64,000 nucleotides of DNA from Clostridia bacterium (GTDB lineage: Bacteria; Bacillota; Clostridia; Lachnospirales; Cellulosilyticaceae), in assembly GCA_029239755.1 (NCBI GenBank), contig JARBUI010000004.1:1-64000 (forward strand). Direction: 5' to 3'. Shown piece by piece: positions 50,287-60,219 of this stretch; the first letter of the stretch is position 1, and every line of letters starts with the position of its first letter. Under the pieces are notes generated by a model. That model made no database searches, was not told the DNA's origin, and was given only the letters and a program-made list of their open reading frames with translations. Both the position numbers and the translations under genes were made by a program.

Positions 50287-51137
50287 TGATGAAAGAAGGA
50301 AATTCTGTACTATCTAAGAAAAACATCGTACTTTGCACAGCTGCAATTGCTATATTGATTATTTTGCTTTTTCCGCTTTACTGGATCGTTGTAACATCTT
50401 TTAAATTCGAGAAAGAAATCTTCATGTCTCCCCCAACCCTTTTCCCACAAGCAATTAATACAGCCTCTTATTATGCGCAGCTTGAAAGTGGAGACTTCAA
50501 TATGTTTCGAGCGTTTGGAAACAGTGCCATTATTTCTGTAACAACAATGATTATTGCTATAGTGCTTGCGGTTCCGGCATCTTATGGTCTTGCCAGATAT
50601 AAGTTTAAAGGTAAGAAGCTTATTATACTTAGTTTTTTAGTGACACAAATGCTGCCTGTCTCTGTAGCTTTAACACCGTTATTTATTTTATTTAAAAATA
50701 TGAAAGTCATTAATACACTTGTTGCACCTATTTTGGCTGATGCGACTATTGGGATACCCTTTTCAATTTTAATATTACGTACCTACTTTGAATCTATCCC
50801 TAAAGAACTGGACGAAGCTGCACGGATAGATGGCTGTAATCGATTTGAAACTTTTATAAGAATTTTTGTACCTATTGCTTTCCCGGGGGTTATTGTTTGT
50901 GGTGTCTTTTCATTTTTGTATGCATGGGGAGATCTAGCATATGCCCTCACCTTTATTGGTAAACAAACTCTAAGGCCTATTACGGCAGGCATCTTTAATT
51001 TTATGGGTCAATATGGAACGAAATGGAGTTACATTTGTGCATTTGGAGTAGTTACAATTATTCCGGTTGTATTAATCTTTATATTCATGCAGAAATATAT
51101 TATCAGCGGATTAACAGCCGGAGCTGTAAAAGGATAG
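50286..51137 (+). CDS. CUT1 sugar ABC transporter permease
   Basis: MalG-type EAA loop LDEAARIDGCNRFETFIRIFVPIAFPG. Confidence 0.93.
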   Translation: MMKEGNSVLSKKNIVLCTAAIAILIILLFPLYWIVVTSFKFEKEIFMSPPTLFPQAINTASYYAQLESGDFNMFRAFGNSAIISVTTMIIAIVLAVPASYGLARYKFKGKKLIILSFLVTQMLPVSVALTPLFILFKNMKVINTLVAPILADATIGIPFSILILRTYFESIPKELDEAARIDGCNRFETFIRIFVPIAFPGVIVCGVFSFLYAWGDLAYALTFIGKQTLRPITAGIFNFMGQYGTKWSYICAFGVVTIIPVVLIFIFMQKYIISGLTAGAVKG

Positions 51138-51161
51138 ATTAAGCTGAGGAGGAGAAGTCAG

Positions 51162-53219
51162 ATGAATAGATTATTTAAAATGGATAACGGAAAATTGCTT
51201 TGGGAATATGACAGTGAAAAGGTACGTATAGAAGCTTGGGGAGAAAATGGTTTAAGAGTGAGAGTAACCAAGAATATGGCCTTTGATGAAACTCAAAACT
51301 GGGCACTGTTAAATGCAGATCAAAATTTAATGATTCCTGAAATACATATTCATGACACTAATGCAGTTATTAGAAATGGCAAGATAAAAGCAGTCGTGTC
51401 TAATAACGGCAAAATCACATTCTTCAATCAAAAAGATGAGGTCCTCCTTGAAGAATATATGCGTACCAGGGTGCTTGAAGACTTTAAGGAAGAAACAACA
51501 ATAGGAGAAAACTTAAATCCTGAGTTTTGCAGTGCGCTTATGGTTACTGCAAGAGAATTTAAACCAATTTTAGGAGGAGACTATGCTTTAACTATGCGTT
51601 TTGAATCTCACAAGGATGAAAAACTGTATGGAATGGGACAATACCAGCAAGAATTTTTAAATCTAAAAGGCTGTACGCTGGAACTTGCGCAGCGTAATTC
51701 TCAGGCGAGTGTACCCTTTTTAATGTCAAATGTAGGCTATGGATTCTTATGGAATAACCCGGCTATAGGGGAAGTTAACTTTTCAAAAAACGTAACACAG
51801 TGGAAAGCTCATACGACTAAAGAGTTAGATTATTGGATTACAGCTGGGGATACACCTGATGAAATTGAGCAGGCTTATGCGAGTGTAACAGGCAAGGTGC
51901 CTATGATGCCAGATTATGCCATGGGCTTTTGGCAGTGCAAACTGCGTTATCGTACCCAAGAGGAACTTTTAAATGTTGCAAGGGAGTATAAAAAAAGAAA
52001 CTTACCACTGTCGGTTATTGTCATAGACTATTTCCATTGGACTAATCAAGGGGATTGGAAATTTGACAAGGAGTACTGGCCGGATGTAGAAGGTATGGTT
52101 GAAGAACTTAAGGAAATGGGCATAGAACTTATGGTTTCAATTTGGCCAACAGTTGAGGCCAGATCTGAAAATTATCAGGAAATGATCCAAAAAGGGCTCC
52201 TTATTAGAACGGAAAGAGGCATACGCCCGCAATTCTTATATAAGGGAAATAGTGCTATTATTGATGCCACTAATCCTCATACAAGAGAATATGTTTGGAG
52301 TAAGGTTAAAAAGAATTATTACGACAAAGGCATTAAAACCTTTTGGCTGGATGAAGCGGAACCGGAGTATGAGGCTTATGATTTTGATAATTATAGATAT
52401 TATCTTGGGCCTAATGTGCAAATTGGAAATATTTATCCCTCTAAGTATGCACAGATGCTTTATGAAGGCATGGAAAAAGAAGGTCAGGAAAATATTATTA
52501 ATTTATTAAGATGTGCATGGGCAGGAAGCCAGCGCTATGGTGCGCTGGTATGGTCAGGAGATATTCACTCAAGCTTCCGCTCTATGCGTAATCAGCTGGC
52601 AGCAGGGCTTAACATGGGCATTGCAGGTATTCCGTGGTGGACTACAGATATAGGAGGGTTCCATGGAGGAGATCCTAATGATGAAAGCTTTAGAGAGTGC
52701 TTTGTCAGATGGTTTGAGTATGCAACCTTTTGTCCTGTCATGAGACTCCATGGCTTTAGAGAACCTATTACCCCTCCGGTGGCCCCAGATAAATTAGGCG
52801 GAGGACTCTGTGAAACAGGAGCAGATAATGAAATATGGAGTTATGGTGAAGAAGCTTATCCCATACTTACAAAGTTTTTACTTTTGCGTGAAAGAATGAA
52901 GCCGTATATCAAAGAACAAATGAAGAAAGCTCATGAAAAAGGGATACCGCCTATGAGACCTCTGTTTTATGATTTCCCAGAAGATAAGAAGGCGTGGGAA
53001 ATTGAAGATGAATACTTATTTGGATCAGGTATTTTAGTTGCTCCGGTTTTGTATGAAGGAGCAGCTTCGAGAAAAGTATATTTACCAACAGGGGCCAAAT
53101 GGACGCATGCCTTTACGAAAGAGACTTTTGAAGGTGGAAGCAGTATAGAATGTAAGACGACACTAGATACTATACCGGTATTTATAAAAGATGATAGTGA
53201 GTTTTTGGGAATTTTTTAA
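51162..53219 (+). CDS. Glycoside hydrolase family 31, alpha-xylosidase-like (YicI-type)
   Basis: KTFWLDEAEPE nucleophile region, ALVWSGDIHSSF acid/base region, IDYFHWTNQGDWKFD. Confidence 0.92.
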   Translation: MNRLFKMDNGKLLWEYDSEKVRIEAWGENGLRVRVTKNMAFDETQNWALLNADQNLMIPEIHIHDTNAVIRNGKIKAVVSNNGKITFFNQKDEVLLEEYMRTRVLEDFKEETTIGENLNPEFCSALMVTAREFKPILGGDYALTMRFESHKDEKLYGMGQYQQEFLNLKGCTLELAQRNSQASVPFLMSNVGYGFLWNNPAIGEVNFSKNVTQWKAHTTKELDYWITAGDTPDEIEQAYASVTGKVPMMPDYAMGFWQCKLRYRTQEELLNVAREYKKRNLPLSVIVIDYFHWTNQGDWKFDKEYWPDVEGMVEELKEMGIELMVSIWPTVEARSENYQEMIQKGLLIRTERGIRPQFLYKGNSAIIDATNPHTREYVWSKVKKNYYDKGIKTFWLDEAEPEYEAYDFDNYRYYLGPNVQIGNIYPSKYAQMLYEGMEKEGQENIINLLRCAWAGSQRYGALVWSGDIHSSFRSMRNQLAAGLNMGIAGIPWWTTDIGGFHGGDPNDESFRECFVRWFEYATFCPVMRLHGFREPITPPVAPDKLGGGLCETGADNEIWSYGEEAYPILTKFLLLRERMKPYIKEQMKKAHEKGIPPMRPLFYDFPEDKKAWEIEDEYLFGSGILVAPVLYEGAASRKVYLPTGAKWTHAFTKETFEGGSSIECKTTLDTIPVFIKDDSEFLGIF

Positions 53220-53234
53220 TTTGATAAGCAAATT

Positions 53235-53278
53235 AAAAAGATGACTTCTGTATGACATGGCAGAAGTCATCTTTTTTA
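53235..53278 (+). terminator. Intrinsic terminator
   Basis: aaaaagatgacttctg / cagaagtcatcttttt stem + T-tract. Confidence 0.85.
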
Positions 53279-53410
53279 GTTTAAAAAGCAATCTATGGAG
53301 TTGCTGAAGTACTATATGACGCCGTTTTAAGTATTGGAAGGAGAAGGCAATAGAAAGAGTAAGAAATACATGATATAATTTTGTTATTAAATGGATGAGG
53401 AGTAAATATT

Positions 53411-55402
53411 ATGAAAAAATGTAAACGACTACTTTGTATGCTGCTTTTGATAACCACAGTTTTTACTATGATATCAGCTATTCCGATTCATACCTTTGCA
53501 GCAGTTAAAACAGTACCACAAACAACAGTGTATAGAATGAAGCAATACTATAAAATAAGTCATGCAGTCATTGATCCGAATAGCCCATACTTATATTTTA
53601 CTGATATGGCAAATAAAAAGGTTCATAGGCTAAACTATGAGACAGGGAAAACTATAAGTATTTCATTTAAGCTAAAACCAGAGAGAATGATTATTCATAA
53701 AGGGCTGCTGTATGTTACATTATTGAAAAAAGAGCATAGTCCATACATATTTGACGAAGACCAAGAAGGGGTTATAGGGGTTCTAGATTTAAAAACATTC
53801 ACCTTAAAGAAACAGCTAGATGTTAATACAGATCCTTATGATATGACTGTTGATAGAAATGGTAATCTATATGTTTCTTCGGGATCAGGGCAGCATACTT
53901 CATTAAAAAGTTATTCACTGATTACAAATCAAGAGAATCATTGGGCACGTATTTATGATGCAAGCTTTATAGAAATGCATCCGTCAATGAATAAGATATA
54001 TTCTTTTAGCTCTAACATTTCACCTAGAGATGGATATGCGTATAATATTTCTAATGGAAAGTTTATAGAGGGAGGATACAAAGGAGGATATAATTCGCCT
54101 TATCATGGAGAATATCCTATGACACCGCGATTTGCTTTATCTCCAGATGGGCAGTATATTTTCAACTATGCAGGAACAGTTTTCGGGTGTGGAGCGGCAG
54201 ATTACTATGATATGAACTATATTACAAAACTTAATAGCCCATTTAATGCCATAGCCTTTAATGTCAAAGATAATTATTTCTATACAGCCGTTAAGGGTAA
54301 AAAGGTAGAGATCTATGATCAGCTGACGCTAAAGAATGTCTCTTCTCTCCAAACTCAAGGAGACTCAGAGTACTTGTTCTATAAATATTCAAAACTCATA
54401 TCAGTTTCCAAACATAGTTCAGGGTTTTATTTTATTGAGGTTTTAAAAGGCCCGCAGTTATCAAGAAGTAAGGCTCCTCAAAACGTCAAACATTATTTGC
54501 CTTATAATGCTAATATTTCTGACACTGAAATAGACCCGGTAAAGTCGGTCATGTACTTAGCGGACCCTGCTAATTCTAAAATATATGGGATAAATTATCA
54601 AAATTTTTCTGTTTCGGAAGTTAAACTAAACTTACCTCCGGAACGTATAGTTTTGAAAAATGGAAAGTTGTATGTCACTCTTTTGAAGATGCCCCATGAT
54701 CATTATACAGATGAAGATAAGCAAAAGGGTGCTATTGCTATCATAGACACGGATACGATGAAACTGTTGAAGCAGTTTGACATTAGGCTAGACCCCTATG
54801 ATATCGAAGTTGATAAGAATGGGAATATCTATATCTCCTCTGGTTCTGGGCAGTCCACGTCTATGAAGATATTTTCTGAAAAGACAGGAGAGGAACTTTC
54901 ATCCTCCTATATGAGGTCAGCATATTTTATAGAGTATAATACCAGATTCAATAAAATTTATGCAATAACTACAAGAAGCTCGCCGAGGGACATTTATGCC
55001 TATAATATAGAAAATGGAAAGTTTGCAGCAGATATCTACGACTCTCCTTATCATGGGGACTATAATATGTCTAAAGCCCTGAAGATTTCTCCAGATGATA
55101 AATACTTATTTAATGGTGGCGGATTTATATTTAATGCTTCTAATGTAAAAAAAGAGGATATTACATTTGTAAAGAAGCTAAATAAAGGATTTACAGATGT
55201 GGCATTCGATGTAGTTCACAAAAGGTTTTATACTGTAGTGGAAGATAAGTTTATTTACTCTTATCATTATGATTCATTTGAAGGAATAGGAACTTATACT
55301 TCGAAAGGAGCAATTCAGAGCTTAGATTACAAAGATGGAAAACTTATTGCGCTCACCAAGATAAAGGACAGAGGGTATATCATTGAAAAGTTCAATCCAT
55401 GA
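53411..55402 (+). CDS. Secreted protein with two tandem homologous beta-propeller-like halves
   Basis: Signal peptide; halves share PERxxxxxGxLYVTLLK, DPYDxxVDxNGNxYxSSGSGQ, SPYHGxYxM, ISP/LSPDxxYxFN. Confidence 0.8.
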   Translation: MKKCKRLLCMLLLITTVFTMISAIPIHTFAAVKTVPQTTVYRMKQYYKISHAVIDPNSPYLYFTDMANKKVHRLNYETGKTISISFKLKPERMIIHKGLLYVTLLKKEHSPYIFDEDQEGVIGVLDLKTFTLKKQLDVNTDPYDMTVDRNGNLYVSSGSGQHTSLKSYSLITNQENHWARIYDASFIEMHPSMNKIYSFSSNISPRDGYAYNISNGKFIEGGYKGGYNSPYHGEYPMTPRFALSPDGQYIFNYAGTVFGCGAADYYDMNYITKLNSPFNAIAFNVKDNYFYTAVKGKKVEIYDQLTLKNVSSLQTQGDSEYLFYKYSKLISVSKHSSGFYFIEVLKGPQLSRSKAPQNVKHYLPYNANISDTEIDPVKSVMYLADPANSKIYGINYQNFSVSEVKLNLPPERIVLKNGKLYVTLLKMPHDHYTDEDKQKGAIAIIDTDTMKLLKQFDIRLDPYDIEVDKNGNIYISSGSGQSTSMKIFSEKTGEELSSSYMRSAYFIEYNTRFNKIYAITTRSSPRDIYAYNIENGKFAADIYDSPYHGDYNMSKALKISPDDKYLFNGGGFIFNASNVKKEDITFVKKLNKGFTDVAFDVVHKRFYTVVEDKFIYSYHYDSFEGIGTYTSKGAIQSLDYKDGKLIALTKIKDRGYIIEKFNP

Positions 55403-55461
55403 TATCATCCATGATATTATTCACTCATAGCTTGAGAGTGGATAAGCTTTTGGAGAATGAA

Positions 55462-55489
55462 TTGACAAAAATTATTATCGTGATAAAAT
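55462..55489 (+). promoter_or_regulatory. Promoter (TTGACA-N16-TAAAAT) with AT-rich element AAAATTATTATCG
   Basis: Element at 55468-55480 also present upstream of tnaA. Confidence 0.6.
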
Positions 55490-55533
55490 AGTCTTAAGAC
55501 GAAACATTTTTATTAGGATAAGAGGTGGTGGGT

Positions 55534-56205
55534 ATGACAACAGAATTTGATTTTTCATCGTATATCCAGTTAGTTGATTTTTTGGGTGCATGTTTTGGGG
55601 AAAATACAGAAGTTGTACTACATAGTTTTGAGGATATTAATCATTCTGTTATTGCAATACATAATGGGCATATCAGCGGCAGAAAGATTGGTGCACCTCT
55701 AACTAGATTTGCTTTATCAAAATTAAAAGACAAAGGAAAAGACGGTCCTCCGTATTATTTAAATTATTTGGGGAAATCTGCAAATAACATTTCGTTAAGG
55801 TCTAATAGTTTTTTTATTTTGGACAAGCAAGGTAATCCTAGAGGTATGCTGTGTGTCAATACCGATGTAACGAAGTATCAACAGGCAGCAGATTTATTAC
55901 AGAAATTAGCATTTATTCCATCTGAAAAACCTGAAGAAAAGGGGAATAATACTATTGAAGTCTTTCAGTCAACATCTGAAGATATGATTCAGGGTATTAT
56001 CAATGAGGTAACTCATTCAGCTGGAGTGGCAGTAGAACGTCTGACTGTAGATGAAAAAGTCGAAGTTGTAAGGCGTCTGAATGATGAGAAGTTTTTTCTC
56101 ATTAAAGGAGCTGTAAGCCAGGTTTCAGATATGTTAGGTGTTTCTGAAGCAACTGTTTATAGATATTTAAGCAATATCAATAAAAAAATAAAGAATGGAG
56201 AATAG
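55534..56205 (+). CDS. YheO/DauR-like transcriptional regulator (PAS_6 + HTH_22)
   Basis: [43 protein letters not shown]-terminal [22 protein letters not shown]. Confidence 0.9.
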   Translation: MTTEFDFSSYIQLVDFLGACFGENTEVVLHSFEDINHSVIAIHNGHISGRKIGAPLTRFALSKLKDKGKDGPPYYLNYLGKSANNISLRSNSFFILDKQGNPRGMLCVNTDVTKYQQAADLLQKLAFIPSEKPEEKGNNTIEVFQSTSEDMIQGIINEVTHSAGVAVERLTVDEKVEVVRRLNDEKFFLIKGAVSQVSDMLGVSEATVYRYLSNINKKIKNGE

Positions 56206-56207
56206 AC

Positions 56208-56591
56208 ATGAGTAAAAAAATAATTAACGCAAAGGCAGCACCAGCTGCAATAGGACCTTATTCACATGCAATTGATACTGGGCTAGGGTTCATTATCACA
56301 TCTGGGCAAATTCCAATTGATCCAGCAACAGGTGAAATAGTCCCTGGAGGAATTGAAGCTCAAACAGAACAAGTATTTGCAAACTTAAAAGCCGTGTTAG
56401 AAGAAGCAGGATCTTCTTTTGAGAAAGTTGTAAAGGTAACTGTATTTTTACAGGATTTAAAAGACTTCGTTTCTGTAAATGGTATTTATGCAAAATATTT
56501 AGGAACTGATTCGCCTGCACGCTCTGCTGTACAAGTAGCGGGACTTCCGAAAGGCTCTTTGGTTGAGATAGAGCTTATTGCACTGAAATAA
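56208..56591 (+). CDS. ridA: RidA family reactive intermediate/imine deaminase
   Basis: [58 protein letters not shown]. Confidence 0.95.
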   Translation: MSKKIINAKAAPAAIGPYSHAIDTGLGFIITSGQIPIDPATGEIVPGGIEAQTEQVFANLKAVLEEAGSSFEKVVKVTVFLQDLKDFVSVNGIYAKYLGTDSPARSAVQVAGLPKGSLVEIELIALK

Positions 56592-56680
56592 AATATAACA
56601 ATTAATTATTATGGTAATAAGTGTAAAGCTTTTAAAATTAATAACATATTTTTATAATAAGAAAATAAAATAGAATTATC

Positions 56681-56727
56681 AAGCCTTGATTTTGTTTAAT
56701 GTAAACAAAATCAAGGCTTATTTTTTT
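56681..56727 (+). terminator. Intrinsic terminator
   Basis: 18-bp perfect stem aagccttgattttgttta / taaacaaaatcaaggctt + T-tract. Confidence 0.88.
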
Positions 56728-56742
56728 GGGTTTATGTCGGTA

Positions 56743-56815
56743 TTGACAAAAGGGCGAAAAAGTAATATAGTAATAATGTAATAGAAAATTATTATCGAAA
56801 TAAAAAATTATTATC
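56743..56815 (+). promoter_or_regulatory. tnaA promoter (TTGACA-N17-TATAGT) and two direct AT-rich repeats
   Basis: AAAATTATTATCG at 56785-56797 and AAAATTATTATC at 56804-56815, 19-bp period. Confidence 0.6.
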
Positions 56816-56891
56816 TGCGTTATAAGCCATTACATTTAAAAACATAGCTTATATAACGTAAACATATCAATCTAAAATGGAGGAATTTATA

Positions 56892-58280
56892 ATGACCAAT
56901 GTAAAACACCCAGCAGAACCATTTAAAATCAAAATGGTAGAACCTCTTAACATTACGACTAGAGAACAAAGAGAAAATGCCTTGAAAGAAGCGGGGTATA
57001 ATCCATTTTTACTAAAATCGAAAGATGTATATATTGATTTACTTACAGATAGCGGAACAGGTGCTATGAGCGATAACCAATGGGCTGGACTTATGTTAGG
57101 GGATGAAGCCTATGCAGGAAGTAAAAACTTCTATAATATCTGTAATGCTGTTAAAGATATTTTTAACTACGATTATGTAGTTCCAACTCATCAGGGCAGA
57201 GGTGCGGAACAAGTATTATTCCCATTATTATTAAAGCAAGGTCAGTATGTATGCAGCAATCACCATTTTGATACAACTAAAGCTCATGTAGAATTATCAG
57301 GAGCAAAAGCAAGAAACTTTTTAATTCCAGAGGCTACAGATACAGGTACATACTATGATTTTAAAGGAAACTTTAACATCCCTGCACTTGAAGCCTTTAT
57401 TGAAGAAGTTGGAGCAGACAATGTTGCTTTCTTCATTATGACAGTAACAAATAACTCAGCTGGCGGACAGCCTGTTTCAATGGCGAACATGAAAGAGTTA
57501 AAAAGAGTTGCTGACAAATATGGCAAAAAAATTGTAATGGATTCTGCAAGGTTTGCAGAGAATGCAATGTTTATTAAGAAAAGAGAAGCAGGCTATGAAA
57601 ATACTTCTGTAAAAGATATTATTACTGAAATGTACTCCTATGCAGATATGTTAACAATGAGTGCTAAAAAAGATGCGATTGTTAACATGGGTGGTATGAT
57701 TGCCATTAAGAATGATGAGGAAATCTATAGAGGGGCTCAGGCGAGATGTGTACCGATGGAAGGGTTTGCAACTTATGGGGGCTTATCTGGAAGAGATATG
57801 GAGGCACTCGCAAGAGGTTTATATGAAGGTATTGATGAAGACTATTTAGAATACAGATTAGGTCAGATTAAGTATCTAGGGGATAAATTGATGGAAATAG
57901 GTGTCCCTATTCAGTATCCAACAGGCGGTCACGCAGTTTTCGTAGATGCCAGAAAGATTTTACCTGATATGCCAGGCTATGAATTCCCTGCACAGGCAAT
58001 ATGTAATGCACTTTATTTAGAATCAGGTGTTAGACCGGTTGAAATTGGCTCTTTCCTACTAGGCAGGAATCCTCAAACCGGAGAGCAGGAAGAATCAGCA
58101 CTTGAACTTGTGAGGTTAACGATTCCAAGAAGAGTTTATACACAAAGTCATATGGATGAAATTGTTGAAGGCTTTGCAAAAGTAATGGAACATAAAAATG
58201 AATTAGTTGGGTTAACCTTTGACTATGAACCACCTGTATTAAGACACTTCCTAGCAAGATTAAGACCACTAAACAAATAA
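56892..58280 (+). CDS. tnaA: Tryptophanase
   Basis: [67 protein letters not shown] (tryptophanase-like rather than TPL-like). Confidence 0.92.
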   Translation: MTNVKHPAEPFKIKMVEPLNITTREQRENALKEAGYNPFLLKSKDVYIDLLTDSGTGAMSDNQWAGLMLGDEAYAGSKNFYNICNAVKDIFNYDYVVPTHQGRGAEQVLFPLLLKQGQYVCSNHHFDTTKAHVELSGAKARNFLIPEATDTGTYYDFKGNFNIPALEAFIEEVGADNVAFFIMTVTNNSAGGQPVSMANMKELKRVADKYGKKIVMDSARFAENAMFIKKREAGYENTSVKDIITEMYSYADMLTMSAKKDAIVNMGGMIAIKNDEEIYRGAQARCVPMEGFATYGGLSGRDMEALARGLYEGIDEDYLEYRLGQIKYLGDKLMEIGVPIQYPTGGHAVFVDARKILPDMPGYEFPAQAICNALYLESGVRPVEIGSFLLGRNPQTGEQEESALELVRLTIPRRVYTQSHMDEIVEGFAKVMEHKNELVGLTFDYEPPVLRHFLARLRPLNK

Positions 58281-58293
58281 TACTCTTAGTTTT

Positions 58294-58354
58294 AAGACCC
58301 CTTACAAACCTTAATAGCCATACTTTCCTATTTAAGATTTGTAAGGGGTTTTTA
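58294..58354 (+). terminator. Intrinsic terminator/attenuator between tnaA and NSS transporter
   Basis: agaccccttacaaacctta / taagatttgtaaggggttttt arms. Confidence 0.7.
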
Positions 58355-58396
58355 GCAAATACGAAACATAGTATAAACGTTGAGGAGGAAGCTTAG

Positions 58397-59905
58397 ATGA
58401 GAGAAAATTGGCAAAGTAGAAAAGGATTTATCTTTGCTGCTGCGGGGGCAGCGATAGGGCTAGGAAACCTGTGGAGATTTCCGTTTCAGGCTTATAAAAA
58501 TGGAGGAGGAGCATTCCTTTTACCGTATTTCGTAGCATTAATTACATGTGCAATTCCACTCATGATTATGGAGTATGCATTTGGCAGGAAAATCAGGGGA
58601 GGTTCTGTAAAAGCATTTTCTAGCCTAAACAAGAAGGCTGAAGTTGTTGGTTGGGTTCAAGTAATGGTTCCTATTATTGTTATGACTTATTATTCAGCAA
58701 TTATTGCGGTCTCGGTTATTTTTATGATTTATTCTCTGGGTCATGCGTTTGGTATGATTAACTGGCTTTCGGATCCAGGACCGATTATGGGAATGGTTAC
58801 GGGAAGTGCTGAAAACGCGCTGGATCTTGGAGCGGGTATCAGTATTTATATACTCATTGCAGTTATTTTTGTTTGGTTATGTAACTGGCTGATTGTTAAA
58901 AAGGGTATTTCTGGCGGTATAGAAAAGATGTCAACCTTTTTTACCCCTATGCTTATGGTATTAATGATTATATTTATGATTAATGCAGTTCGTCTGCAAG
59001 GTTCTGCAATTGGACTCGAAGCACTCTTCAAACCAGATTTCTCAAAAATTTTAAATCCTAGTATTTGGGTTTCGGCCTATGCACAGGTATTCTTCTCAAC
59101 TACCTTAGCAGTAGGGGTTATGATTGCATATGGTTCGTACCTGCACGATAAAGCAGATGTTGTTAATAGTGCATTTATTACTGTTTTTGCTAATTCAAGT
59201 TTTGACCTTATAGCTGGTGTATTAGTGTTCTCTACACTTGGATATTTAGTAAATAGTATGGGAGTAGAGTTTACATCATTTGGAACAGGTGCTGGCGTTG
59301 CATTTATTGCCTTTCCGATTGCTATTTCAACTATGTCCCAAAATGTAGTTGTTCAAGGTTTATTGGGCTTTGTATTCTTCTTCTGTTTATTTATTGCAGG
59401 ACTGTCATCTAGTATTTCAATGCTGGAATCCTTTGCCACTGCAGCTCTTGATAAATTTAAAATTTCCAGGGAAAAGTTAGTAACCATTATTTCGATTGTT
59501 GGGTTTATAGGAAGTGCTTGCTTTGCAAGTTATGCAGGCTTTAACTATATCTTGGATATCGTAGATGCTTATGTTGGTAATATCGTTATTGCTGGATTAG
59601 GTTTAGTAGAAGTAGTTTTGATTAGTTACATTTATGGAACAGGTAAACTACGAGATGAGGCTAATGAGTTTTCTGACTTCAAAGTTGGTAAGTGGTGGGA
59701 TTATTTATTAAGATATTTCACTCCTCTTTTACTGGGAGCGGTTGTTATTACAAATCTTTTCAACTTAGTTACTGGACTATTTAGTCAAGATACTGTAGGA
59801 ATTCTTTCTAATATCGTATTTGGATGGGGAACAGTTTTAATCATGATTGGTGCATCAGTCATATTCTATAAGAGAAAATGGACTACAGATGCAAATCAAG
59901 AATAA
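58397..59905 (+). CDS. Sodium-dependent transporter, NSS family
   Basis: RKGFIFAAAGAAIGLGNLWRFPFQAYKNGGGAFLLPYF. Confidence 0.95.
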   Translation: MRENWQSRKGFIFAAAGAAIGLGNLWRFPFQAYKNGGGAFLLPYFVALITCAIPLMIMEYAFGRKIRGGSVKAFSSLNKKAEVVGWVQVMVPIIVMTYYSAIIAVSVIFMIYSLGHAFGMINWLSDPGPIMGMVTGSAENALDLGAGISIYILIAVIFVWLCNWLIVKKGISGGIEKMSTFFTPMLMVLMIIFMINAVRLQGSAIGLEALFKPDFSKILNPSIWVSAYAQVFFSTTLAVGVMIAYGSYLHDKADVVNSAFITVFANSSFDLIAGVLVFSTLGYLVNSMGVEFTSFGTGAGVAFIAFPIAISTMSQNVVVQGLLGFVFFFCLFIAGLSSSISMLESFATAALDKFKISREKLVTIISIVGFIGSACFASYAGFNYILDIVDAYVGNIVIAGLGLVEVVLISYIYGTGKLRDEANEFSDFKVGKWWDYLLRYFTPLLLGAVVITNLFNLVTGLFSQDTVGILSNIVFGWGTVLIMIGASVIFYKRKWTTDANQE

Positions 59906-59919
59906 TCGGAGGGGTTCAT

Positions 59920-60045
59920 ATGTCTACTAGTACTATAATAATGATGATCATTGGATGTGGAACAGTCTGGGGCGGCACTGTTGTTACGATTCTAATTGCC
60001 TTAGCTGTAGAAAAGAAAAATAATCTTAAGAATCAAGTGAATTAA
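59920..60045 (+). CDS. MetS-like NSS transporter small subunit, 41 aa (absent from ORF track)
   Basis: MSTSTIIMMIIGCGTVWGGTVVTILIALAVEKKNNLKNQVN; SD cggaggggt; single TM, directly behind NSS gene. Confidence 0.82.
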   Translation: MSTSTIIMMIIGCGTVWGGTVVTILIALAVEKKNNLKNQVN

Positions 60046-60060
60046 TAAGTATAAGTTTGT

Positions 60061-60110
60061 AAACAAATGGGCTTGCCTTAAACTGGTTTTAAGGCAGCCC
60101 ATTTGTTATT
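60061..60110 (+). terminator. Intrinsic terminator
   Basis: aacaaatgggcttgccttaaa / tttaaggcagcccatttgtt stem with one bulge. Confidence 0.75.
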
Positions 60111-60120
60111 GTGGTATAAT

Positions 60121-60161
60121 ACATGTATATAATGCATGTATATAGTGCATGTATATAGTGC
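60121..60161 (+). repeat. 13-bp tandem repeat, 3 units
   Basis: acatgtatataat gcatgtatatagt gcatgtatatagt gc. Confidence 0.85.
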
Positions 60162-60219
60162 GATATTTTAATCAGTATGGATATAGTATAAACAAAAGTA
60201 AATGCAGGAGATGGATGAT

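Noticed and set aside
56892-58280. Tyrosine phenol-lyase assignment
   Set aside because: Motifs DSARFAENA and [10 protein letters not shown] match tryptophanase rather than the TPL forms (DATRCVENA, VRSMERG).
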